From an uncultured Gluconobacter sp. (GTDB taxonomy: Bacteria > Pseudomonadota > Alphaproteobacteria > Acetobacterales > Acetobacteraceae): 6,295 bases of DNA. The stretch is taken from NCBI GenBank assembly GCA_937880175.1, contig CALFLO010000043.1:1-6295 (forward strand), given 5' to 3'. Below, one piece after another: positions 1-5,007 of this stretch. Both the position numbers and the translations under genes were made by a program. Numbering within the stretch: position 1 is the first letter of the stretch; every line of letters starts with the position of its first letter. The notes under the pieces are model-generated. The model made no database searches. It saw only the letters and a list, made by a program, of their open reading frames with translations, and was not told the origin of the DNA.

Positions 1-43
1 CTCAGCCATCTGCCTCGCTGCAACCGTCATGTTCTGGCTATGA

Positions 44-997
44 GTCCTGAGCCTAAAGGTCGTTCGAAAGACGCTCGCTGACGGCACGGTTCGGGAATAT
101 TACTACCCCAAAAAGCGCAAGGACGACGTCCCGAGAGGACCCGTTCCAGGCACCATCGGGGCAGTCCTCCGCCTTTACTATGGAAGCCCGGAATGGGCGG
201 CCACAAAAACCAGCACCAAGCGGAACCGGACGCTCTACCTAAAGGAGTTGGAGCGCATTGAGCACGTTCCGCTTAAGGAACTGCGGCGGCGTGTGATCCT
301 CCAGTTTCGTGACACGCTCGCGAGAGACCGAGGGACCGGAGCAGCAAATCAGTTTATCCAGTGCACCAGTGCTTTTCTTTCATGGGCGCTCGACCGGGAG
401 TGGGTGGAAGCGAATGCGGCTGCCCGGATCGGGATGCTGTCCTACAAGCCTTTTCCAGCCTGGACGAAGGAGATGACGCGCGAGGCAATTCAGACTCTGC
501 CTGCGCATCTATCGCGTGTCGTCGTTCTTGCCTTGTTCACAGGCCAGAGGCGAGGGGACCTCTGCGCCATGAAGTGGTCCGACATTCAAGGCAATGCCGT
601 TCACGTCATTCAGCAGAAAACAGGGACTGAACTCTGGATCCCGCTCCATCCGGTTCTTGCGACGGCGATGGAGGGGTGGCCACGAACCAGCGACCATATT
701 CTGACGGGCGTCCGAGGCAGTGCCATGACAGTCTACAACGTCACGCGAAGCATGAATGATGCGCAAGAGCGCGGCCTTTTGCCGAAGGGGTTCAACGTCC
801 ATGGTCTGAGGAAACTGGCTGCAGCACTACTTGCGGAGGCTGGGTGTTCAACGCATGAGATCGCAGCGATCACGGGTCATAAGACGCTCAAAATGGTAGA
901 GCACTATACCAGATCCGTTGACCAAAGACGCATGGCGGAAGACGCGATTTCCAAGGTGGAAACCGGAAATTGGAAACTGCTGGAAACTGACTTGTAA
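44..997 (+). CDS. Tyrosine recombinase / phage-type integrase, 5' end unresolved
   Basis: This is a site-specific DNA recombinase that would integrate and excise its element by strand exchange through a tyrosine-DNA bond. Counting residues from the TTG at 248, the catalytic set is complete: R101 in TGQRRGDL, K124 in QQKTG, H185 and R188 in HGLR, H211 in TGHKT and Y220 in EHYTR (codon 905-907). The part before about residue 70 looks like the core-binding domain (GAANQF, LSWALDREW). The reading frame is open from 44, after a TGA at 41-43, and reads RKTLADGTVREYYYP and more integrase-like sequence well before 248, so the gene is about 317 codons rather than 249. That stretch has no ATG, GTG or TTG before 248. 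The TTG at 248 directly abuts AAAGGAG, too close for a working ribosome binding site. Either a CTG start (47) is used or a one-base shift separates the ATG at 40 from the frame, in which case this may be a pseudogene. Family assignment is strong; activity is uncertain. Confidence 0.85.
   Translation, partial: VLSLKVVRKTLADGTVREYYYPKKRKDDVPRGPVPGTIGAVLRLYYGSPEWAATKTSTKRNRTLYLKELERIEHVPLKELRRRVILQFRDTLARDRGTGAANQFIQCTSAFLSWALDREWVEANAAARIGMLSYKPFPAWTKEMTREAIQTLPAHLSRVVVLALFTGQRRGDLCAMKWSDIQGNAVHVIQQKTGTELWIPLHPVLATAMEGWPRTSDHILTGVRGSAMTVYNVTRSMNDAQERGLLPKGFNVHGLRKLAAALLAEAGCSTHEIAAITGHKTLKMVEHYTRSVDQRRMAEDAISKVETGNWKLLETDL
957..990 (+). repeat. Three direct copies of TGGAAAC near the element end
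   Basis: TGGAAAC occurs at 957-963, 971-977 and 981-987; the last two are part of a tandem TGGAAACTG pair with a 10-base period. The copies lie inside the last codons of the integrase gene, roughly 35-65 bases from the inferred junction. Short direct repeats beside an attachment core are a known layout for integrase arm-type binding sites, so that role is possible. They also encode the protein tail, so coincidence is not excluded. Confidence 0.4.
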
Positions 998-1010
998 GTA
1001 ATTGAAAAAC

Positions 1011-1045
1011 AATGAACTCCTCAGTTGAACCAGTAGAAATAGAAA
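1011..1045. other. Candidate attachment-site junction (attL/attR)
   Basis: Left of about 1020 the sequence is short and AT-rich and follows the integrase stop. Right of it, on the - strand, lies WbsX coding sequence. The family motif FYFYWFN ends at 1024 and is followed at once by a TGA (1021-1023). A short dyad AACT-CCTC-AGTT occupies 1015-1026. The core crossover sequence cannot be fixed without the other end of the element or an empty site. Confidence 0.45.
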
Positions 1046-2025
1046 ATGAAACCCTCGATCCCGGCAGCCTGTGCCATGCTGGCCTGACGTTCGAGGATCT
1101 CTGGTGTGTTCAGCGTATAATGCCCTAGATCACGCGGGATACGCGGCTGATAATGATCCGAAAAACGGGGGATGCCCCGGGGCAGGTTGGTCCACTCCGT
1201 GAAGCCGTCGCCCCACCAGGCGTCATTTTCCGGAATGGTATGAAACTGCGGCAGGTAATAGGCCAGAACCCGGGCGCGGCGAATGGCGCTTTTCGGCAGG
1301 GGGCGGGCTTTTTCAAAAAGGGGCCCCGGTTTGCTGCGGCGTTTGATTTCACTGAAAACCGATATTTCGGTCTCGGGACTACAGGGGTGAACGTCCGGAC
1401 GGTCGCGGTTTTCCAGATAATGCAGCAATGGATTGCTGTCGGGTGCAAGTCGAAGATGTTTGCGTCTGTAATAAAGCGGATCAAACCCATCGAACGGCTT
1501 GCGTGCCTCACGGAAGCCCTGAACCATATAGTGTTCAAGCGCGTCCAGGCCCGCCTTGGCGACATCGGGATACGAGCGCAGGTAGAAGTCCGGATCGAAT
1601 TCCGGGATGGGGCGTAGCGAGGCGTCGTGCCGGTTCGCGAGATAATGGGCGAGGGCCAGCATCCGTTCCGGGACGCGGTAGGTACGCGCGTACCAGACCG
1701 GATCGAACCATGCGATCGGACGGCGTTTTTCGCGTTCTCCGCGAAGGACATAGTGCAGGAGCGGATCGCCAATGACGTCGCGGTTCTGACTGAGATACCA
1801 GTGAGGATCGAAAAAGGGATTGGGTTTCCGGCCTTCGCGCCACCCATGCTGGTGATAATGTTGCAGGACCGCAGTGCCGAACTCCTGCAGATCCGGATTG
1901 GATTTCAGATAATAAAATGCATCAAAAGTGCCGGAATATCCGAGGATTTGCAGAGGGGACGCGTCCGCAGGGAACGGTGATGTCCGTGTGTCTTCAACCG
2001 GGGAATGTGAGAACGCATGCGGCAT
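1021..2025 (-). pseudogene. WbsX-type glycan gene (glycosyltransferase WbsX / GH99-like), truncated at the 3' end
   Basis: The 334-residue product has two parts. Residues about 34-210 hold five copies of a roughly 36-residue repeat starting FDxxxYL (at 34, 72, 107, 143 and 181), each followed by an HYxxxGxREgRKP-like stretch. From residue 251 the WbsX domain begins with ARVLAYYLPQFHTIPENDAWW, then GFTEWTN (274-280), HYQPRIPRDLGHY (291-303) and GFIFYFYWFN (325-334). WbsX proteins belong to O-antigen, capsule and other surface polysaccharide clusters. In the family this domain is several hundred residues long and continues after WFN, usually with Gly and a basic stretch; here a stop follows the Asn directly, so most of the domain is missing. 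The cut coincides with the integrase-bearing segment, which points to disruption by insertion. The ATG at 2025 has no clear Shine-Dalgarno sequence, only an A-rich leader. The truncated product is probably inactive as an enzyme. Confidence 0.75.
1449..1924 (-). repeat. Five degenerate ~36-codon coding repeats (FDxxxYL motif) in the WbsX-type gene
   Basis: The protein repeats begin at residues 34, 72, 107, 143 and 181 with FDAFYYLKSNPDL, FDPHWYLSQNRDV, FDPVWYARTYRV, FDPDFYLRSYPDV and FDPLYYRRKHLRL. The spacing is 35-38 residues. Each copy is followed by a helix-like segment with a His-Tyr pair, and several end in a REgRKP-like turn. The copies have diverged at DNA level, so this is an old protein repeat and not a recent tandem duplication. 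A helical-repeat scaffold or a substrate- or partner-binding role is inferred. Confidence 0.65.
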
Positions 2026-2175
2026 GTATAACTTTTTTACGTTTTTTTAACTTTATTCAAGGTGTTAATTCATCGTCAATCCAAAAGGGGATTTGATCGT
2101 AGCGGCAGGCAGTGTCATACCGTGGCGCCCGGGAGGCATGACGCCTTCAGTCGTGGCATCAGAGGCGTATCAGGG
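2026..2175. promoter_or_regulatory. Divergent intergenic region between the WbsX-type gene and metX
   Basis: About 150 bases separate the two start codons. The left third is AT-rich with two T-runs (2032-2037 and 2042-2048) and probably holds promoter elements for one or both directions, but I see no clean -35/-10 pair. A weak + strand candidate is TTGATC (2093-2098) with CATACC (2116-2121). The right half is GC-rich and can fold (see the leader hairpins). An open frame in phase with metX starts at GTG 2062, but its 38 extra codons look nothing like MetX. Confidence 0.45.
2114..2168 (+). promoter_or_regulatory. metX leader with two possible hairpins, one covering the likely ribosome binding site
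   Basis: ACGCCT (2141-2146) is the exact complement of AGGCGT (2163-2168). Pairing them would bury the AGAGG at 2161-2165, the best Shine-Dalgarno candidate for the ATG at 2176. An upstream alternative pairs GTCAT (2114-2118) with ATGAC (2138-2142) and GCC (2127-2129) with GGC (2135-2137). The two folds share bases 2141-2142, so they would compete at that edge. Alphaproteobacterial met genes are often controlled by SAM-sensing leaders. I looked for the SAM-II hallmark GCUAAAAAGG and did not find it, so no known riboswitch class is claimed. Confidence 0.35.
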
Positions 2176-3366
2176 ATGGACATCAGCGCGTCACCGAGTA
2201 TCGCGGATGGCCCGGTCTACACACATCAGACTGTCCGGCTGGACAGCGGTCTCGATCTGGAATGTGGCGTGCACCTTGCGCCCCTGGAGGTCGCTTACTG
2301 CACCTACGGGACGCTTTCAGCCGCGCGGGATAACGCTATCCTGGTCTGTCACGCCCTGACGGGCGATCAGTATCTGGCGGAACAGAACCCCCTCACCGGA
2401 AAACCCGGCTGGTGGAACCGGATGGTAGGGCCGGGTCTTCCGATTGATACGGATCGTTATTTCGTCGTGTGCTCCAATGTTCTTGGTGGTTGCATGGGGA
2501 CGACGGGGCCGCGATCAGTCTGTGCCGAAACGGGTAAGGCGTGGGACAGTGAGTTTCCGCCGATCACCATGCATGACATCGTGGCCGCTCAGGCGAAGCT
2601 GATCGATCATCTGGGGATAAATCGTCTTTTCGCAGTCATTGGCGGCTCGATGGGGGGAATGCAGGCGCTGACATGGGCGGCGGACTTCCCGGATCGCGTG
2701 TTTGCCGCCATGCCGATCGCGACTTCTCCGTTCCATTCGGCCCAGAACATTGCTTTCAATGAAGTCAGCCGGCAGGCCATTTTTGCCGATCCGGACTGGC
2801 ATGACGGCCATTACAGGGATTTCGGAGCCATTCCGGCCCGTGGGCTTGGTGTGGCGCGGATGATGGCGCATATCACCTACCTGTCCGAAGAGGCTCTCAG
2901 CCGGAAATTCGGGCGCCGGGTGCGGCATGAGGCGGCGACGGCTGTGCCGGCTTCCAGCAGTCCGTCGCTGTTCGGGGAAATGTTCGAGGTCGAGAGCTAT
3001 CTGCGCCATCAGGGTTCGACGTTCGTCCGGCGGTTTGATGCCAATTCGTATCTGACGATCACGCGGGCGATGGATTATTTCGACATGGCTGCGGAACATG
3101 ACGGCGATCTGGCTAATCCGTTCCGACAGTCCCAGACCCGTTTCTGTGTCGTGTCATTCAGCTCGGACTGGCTGTTTCCGACGTCCCAGTCCCGTCTTCT
3201 GGTGCGGGCGCTCAACCGGGCAGGGGCGAACGTCTCTTTCGTCGAAATCGAAAGCGATCGCGGCCATGACGCTTTCCTGCTGGACGAGCCGGATCTGGAC
3301 CGGACGATCCGTGGCTTCATTAACGGTGCTGCCGAGCACGCTGCCCTCATGGCGGGAGAACGCTGA
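2176..3366 (+). CDS. metX: Homoserine O-acyltransferase (MetX, acetyl or succinyl donor)
   Basis: MetX activates the homoserine hydroxyl by acylation, the first committed step of methionine synthesis, in the cytoplasm; homoserine O-acetyltransferase is the usual name. The 396-residue product is an alpha/beta-hydrolase fold enzyme of normal family length. Visible landmarks are YGTL (44-47), HALTGDQ (59-65), NVLGGCMGTTGP (101-112), the nucleophile elbow GGSMGG with Ser158, Asp331 in SSDWLFP and His364 in DRGHDAF; Ser-Asp-His is the catalytic triad. The ATG at 2176 was chosen because family similarity begins right after it and AGAGG lies 10 bases upstream; the longer frame from GTG 2062 adds unrelated residues. 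The stop overlaps the metW start, which indicates an operon. Some MetX proteins use succinyl-CoA, so the acyl donor is not settled by this reading. Confidence 0.95.
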   Translation: MDISASPSIADGPVYTHQTVRLDSGLDLECGVHLAPLEVAYCTYGTLSAARDNAILVCHALTGDQYLAEQNPLTGKPGWWNRMVGPGLPIDTDRYFVVCSNVLGGCMGTTGPRSVCAETGKAWDSEFPPITMHDIVAAQAKLIDHLGINRLFAVIGGSMGGMQALTWAADFPDRVFAAMPIATSPFHSAQNIAFNEVSRQAIFADPDWHDGHYRDFGAIPARGLGVARMMAHITYLSEEALSRKFGRRVRHEAATAVPASSSPSLFGEMFEVESYLRHQGSTFVRRFDANSYLTITRAMDYFDMAAEHDGDLANPFRQSQTRFCVVSFSSDWLFPTSQSRLLVRALNRAGANVSFVEIESDRGHDAFLLDEPDLDRTIRGFINGAAEHAALMAGER

Positions 3367-3971
3367 TGCGTTTGGACCAGCGGCTCATTGCTGAAATGAT
3401 TGCGCCCCGTGCCCGCGTTCTCGACGTCGGGAGCGGGGACGGGACCCTGATCGATTATCTGTATCGCACGCGCTCATGCGATGCGCGGGGCATCGAGATC
3501 GACATGCAGAATGTCACACAGTCCGTGGCGCACGGCCTGCCAGTCATGCATGGAGATGCCGATCACGATCTGGCCGATTATCCCGATGACACGTTCGATT
3601 ACGTCGTGCTGCAACGAACGCTACAGGCTGTGGAGCGGCCACGCGAGGTCCTCAGGCAGATGTTGAGGATTGGCCGCTATGCCATTGTATCCTTTCCCAA
3701 TTTCGGCCACTGGCGGTTGCGTCTTCAACTGTTGACGACTGGTCGGATGCCGATGACGAGCGTGTGGAGCACGCCGTGGTATTCCACACCGAATATCCAT
3801 CCCTGCACGATCCGGGATTTTCTTCTGCTCTGCGAAGAGGAGGGATATGTCATCCAGCAATGGCTGGCGATTGATGAAGACGGCTCCCGCGCCCCCTGGC
3901 GCCGCTCCATCCGGCTTGCCAACCTGTTCGGTGAGCAGGCCATGTTCCTGCTCCGCCGCGCGGGTCACTGA
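3366..3971 (+). CDS. metW: Methionine biosynthesis protein MetW
   Basis: MetW is a class I SAM-dependent methyltransferase-like protein that is regularly encoded with metX in Proteobacteria and is needed for, or supports, MetX activity in several species. The 201-residue product shows motif I VLDVGSGDGTL (18-28), GIEID (42-46) for the adenosine ribose, GDADHDLADYPDDTFDYVVL (63-82), RPREVL (91-96) and the MetW signature SFPNFGHW (109-116), followed by TPNIHPCTIRDF. The full domain is present and the length is usual for the family. Its ATG shares one base with the metX stop (TGATG), so translation is very probably coupled. Motif I has Ser where many relatives have Cys, a mild change. Family identity is certain; the biochemical role of MetW is less well established than that of MetX. 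Confidence 0.95.
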   Translation: MRLDQRLIAEMIAPRARVLDVGSGDGTLIDYLYRTRSCDARGIEIDMQNVTQSVAHGLPVMHGDADHDLADYPDDTFDYVVLQRTLQAVERPREVLRQMLRIGRYAIVSFPNFGHWRLRLQLLTTGRMPMTSVWSTPWYSTPNIHPCTIRDFLLLCEEEGYVIQQWLAIDEDGSRAPWRRSIRLANLFGEQAMFLLRRAGH

Positions 3972-4011
3972 GAGACGCGTTTTCGTATTTCGCAACCTTC
4001 GCGCCCAGAGC

Positions 4012-4035
4012 CGGTTAGACTGAGGATCGGTTAGA
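4012..4035 (+). repeat. Direct repeat CGGTTAGA x2 upstream of the nitroreductase gene
   Basis: CGGTTAGA occurs at 4012-4019 and again at 4028-4035, start to start 16 bases. The second copy runs into TAGAAT (4032-4037), a 5-of-6 match to a -10 box. The pair lies 67 bases or more before the nitroreductase ATG, between metW and that gene. A repeated regulator half-site or promoter element is possible; no known operator is recognised. Confidence 0.4.
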
Positions 4036-4036
4036 A

Positions 4037-4077
4037 TTTTCAGGCCTGACTCTGCTCTCGCAGATCTGGCCTGAAAA
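4037..4077. promoter_or_regulatory. Long hairpin between metW and the nitroreductase gene
   Basis: TTTTCAGGCC (4037-4046) pairs perfectly with GGCCTGAAAA (4068-4077). Inside it, TCTGC (4051-4055) pairs with GCAGA (4060-4064) around a TCTC loop. This makes a two-tier stem of 10 and 5 base pairs with a small internal loop. No T-run follows the stem on either strand (the arms end in A), so it is not a textbook intrinsic terminator, though it may still block readthrough from metW. It could equally be an RNA element in the nitroreductase leader, whose ATG lies 24 bases downstream, or an operator dyad. Confidence 0.55.
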
Positions 4078-4101
4078 CAGCCAGAGCGGAGTTCCAGAAT
4101 C

Positions 4102-4710
4102 ATGAGCGAAATTCTTCAGGCCATCGCATCGCGTCGTGCGACCAAGCATTTTGATCCGGAGTATCGGATTGCCGATTCCGAACTGACGGCGATTCTGGAG
4201 GCGGCCCGTCATGCACCAACGGCGTTCAATATCCAGAATTACCGTTTTCTGGTTGTGCGGGATCAGGAGCAGCGTCGTCGTATCCGGGCTGCTGCCTGGG
4301 ATCAGCCGCAGGTCGAGGATTGTGCCGCGCTGATTGTCCTGTGCGCAGATATCAAGGCCTGGGAAAAGGATCCCGCCCGGTACTGGAAAGACGCCCCCGA
4401 GTCTGTGCGGGATGGCTATGTCGGGATGATCCGCTCCTATTACGAGGGGCGTGAACAGGTGCAACGGGATGAAGGCTTCCGCTCCTGTGGTCTGGCAGCC
4501 TACGCGCTGATGATGGCCGCATCGGCGCATGGGCTTCAGACCTGCCCCATGGATGGTTTTGACTTCGCTCAGGTGGGAGAGATCATTAATCTTCCATCAG
4601 ATCATGAAATTGTGATGTTCGTCGCGCTTGGGCGTGAGGCATCATCACCAAAGCCGCGCGGCGGATTTTTGCCTCTTGATGCAGTGGTTCAGTACGACTG
4701 CTTCTCTTGA
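4102..4710 (+). CDS. Nitroreductase-family flavoprotein (FMN-dependent NAD(P)H oxidoreductase)
   Basis: The 202-residue product belongs to the nitroreductase fold: homodimeric, FMN-binding, cytoplasmic enzymes that reduce nitro compounds, quinones or other electron acceptors with NAD(P)H. Visible signs are the N-terminal FMN-phosphate motif SRRATKHFDP (10-19), APTAFNIQNYRF (38-49, with Thr40, Asn43 and Gln45 in flavin-contact positions), the central RSCGLAAYALMMAA helix and the C-terminal GREASSPKPRGGFLPL with its conserved PRGG. It begins at ATG 4102 with CGGAG about 10 bases upstream. The gap to metW and the structured leader suggest its own transcription unit. The physiological substrate cannot be told from sequence; the gene need not be linked to methionine synthesis. 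Length is normal and no domain is missing. Confidence 0.9.
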   Translation: MSEILQAIASRRATKHFDPEYRIADSELTAILEAARHAPTAFNIQNYRFLVVRDQEQRRRIRAAAWDQPQVEDCAALIVLCADIKAWEKDPARYWKDAPESVRDGYVGMIRSYYEGREQVQRDEGFRSCGLAAYALMMAASAHGLQTCPMDGFDFAQVGEIINLPSDHEIVMFVALGREASSPKPRGGFLPLDAVVQYDCFS

Positions 4711-4773
4711 TTGCAAAATCCCAAGAAATACCAATGGCTTTTTTCGGTGAGGGGGTGCTGTCTCCTTGCAATG

Positions 4774-4788
4774 GGACAAGTGTTGTCC
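4774..4788. promoter_or_regulatory. Short dyad GGACAA-GTG-TTGTCC
   Basis: Perfect six-base arms, GGACAA (4774-4779) and TTGTCC (4783-4788), flank a three-base centre, about 65 bases after the nitroreductase stop. The size and symmetry fit a dimeric regulator site. No T-run follows, so it is not a terminator. No known consensus is recognised. Confidence 0.3.
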
Positions 4789-4801
4789 TACATCCAGCAG
4801 G

Positions 4802-4827
4802 CACTTCAGAGCCAGTCTGCTGAAGTG
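4802..4827. repeat. Inverted repeat CACTTCAG / CTGAAGTG
   Basis: CACTTCAG (4802-4809) and CTGAAGTG (4820-4827) are exact complements around a 10-base loop. CAGCAG (4795-4800) could alternatively pair with CTGCTG (4817-4822), giving a competing fold. No T-run follows. The structure lies about 180 bases before the helicase ATG, so it would be in that leader only if transcription starts this far upstream. Confidence 0.35.
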
Positions 4828-4863
4828 TGATGATGACTTCGTGATCCTGTCGGTTTCGTTCCG

Positions 4864-4886
4864 TCCGGCCTTTATTCGGGGCCGGA
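4864..4886. repeat. GC-rich inverted repeat TCCGGCC / GGCCGGA
   Basis: TCCGGCC (4864-4870) pairs with GGCCGGA (4880-4886) around a nine-base AT-rich loop. This is a strong seven-pair stem with no T-run on either side. It could be a leader structure, or an unconventional end signal for transcription coming from the nitroreductase gene. Confidence 0.4.
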
Positions 4887-4928
4887 TCTGCGGGCGCGTC
4901 AGGGAAAAGGGGTCGCTTGCCATGAATG

Positions 4929-4959
4929 CCTGCGACCAGCTGGTCGGGCAGGGTATATA
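4929..4959 (+). promoter_or_regulatory. Candidate helicase promoter: TATATA box with a 14-base palindrome
   Basis: CGACCAGCTGGTCG (4933-4946) is a perfect palindrome, and CCTGC (4929-4933) with GCAGG (4948-4952) extends the symmetry with a two-base offset. TATATA follows at 4954-4959, about 49 bases before the helicase ATG, a suitable place for a -10 box. The palindrome covers the expected -35 region, where no good TTGACA-like hexamer is seen. A bound regulator there would block or replace -35 contacts. The promoter role is inferred. Confidence 0.4.
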
Positions 4960-5007
4960 GCGGTGCGGTTGCCTGAGCATGACCTTGCCGTCTCAAAGGA
5001 GAGGTCC

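Larger units (their letters stand above)
1..1020. mobile_element. Right end of an integrated element (integrase end); left end lies outside the window
   Basis: The segment carries a tyrosine recombinase gene, and it ends where a chromosomal glycan gene on the other strand is cut in mid-domain. Phage-like and island-like integrase genes commonly sit at one end of their element next to the attachment site, and this layout fits. The boundary is inferred from the point where the WbsX reading frame loses its family continuation, about 1021-1024; it was not seen as a duplicated att repeat, because the other end is missing. Whether the element is a prophage, an integrative conjugative element, a genomic island or a decayed remnant cannot be decided from one gene. 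Confidence 0.55.

Noticed and set aside
1125..1847. 240-codon - strand frame and other frames overlapping the WbsX-type gene
   Set aside because: They overlap the repeat-bearing frame that carries clear family motifs, and their own products are low-complexity Arg/Ser/Pro-rich sequence typical of shadow frames.
2062..2175. MetX with a 38-residue N-terminal extension from GTG 2062
   Set aside because: The extension has no MetX similarity and spans a stretch that folds as a leader; the ATG at 2176 has a better ribosome binding site candidate.
2062..2175. SAM-II riboswitch ahead of metX
   Set aside because: The conserved GCUAAAAAGG tail and the matching loop are not present, so the known class is not supported by eye.
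2515..3099. 194-codon - strand frame inside metX
   Set aside because: metX is complete and in frame with its catalytic residues; the antisense product has no recognisable motif.
4037..4077. Intrinsic terminator for metW
   Set aside because: The stem is strong, but the 3' arm ends in A residues and no T-run follows on either strand.
4015..4530. 171-codon - strand frame over the nitroreductase gene
   Set aside because: It is antisense to a gene with clear FMN-binding motifs and crosses the intergenic hairpin; no family features seen.
4766..4960. 64-codon + strand frame before the helicase
   Set aside because: It has a TTG start with no ribosome binding site, its composition is unlike a protein, and it runs through the inverted repeats and the candidate promoter.
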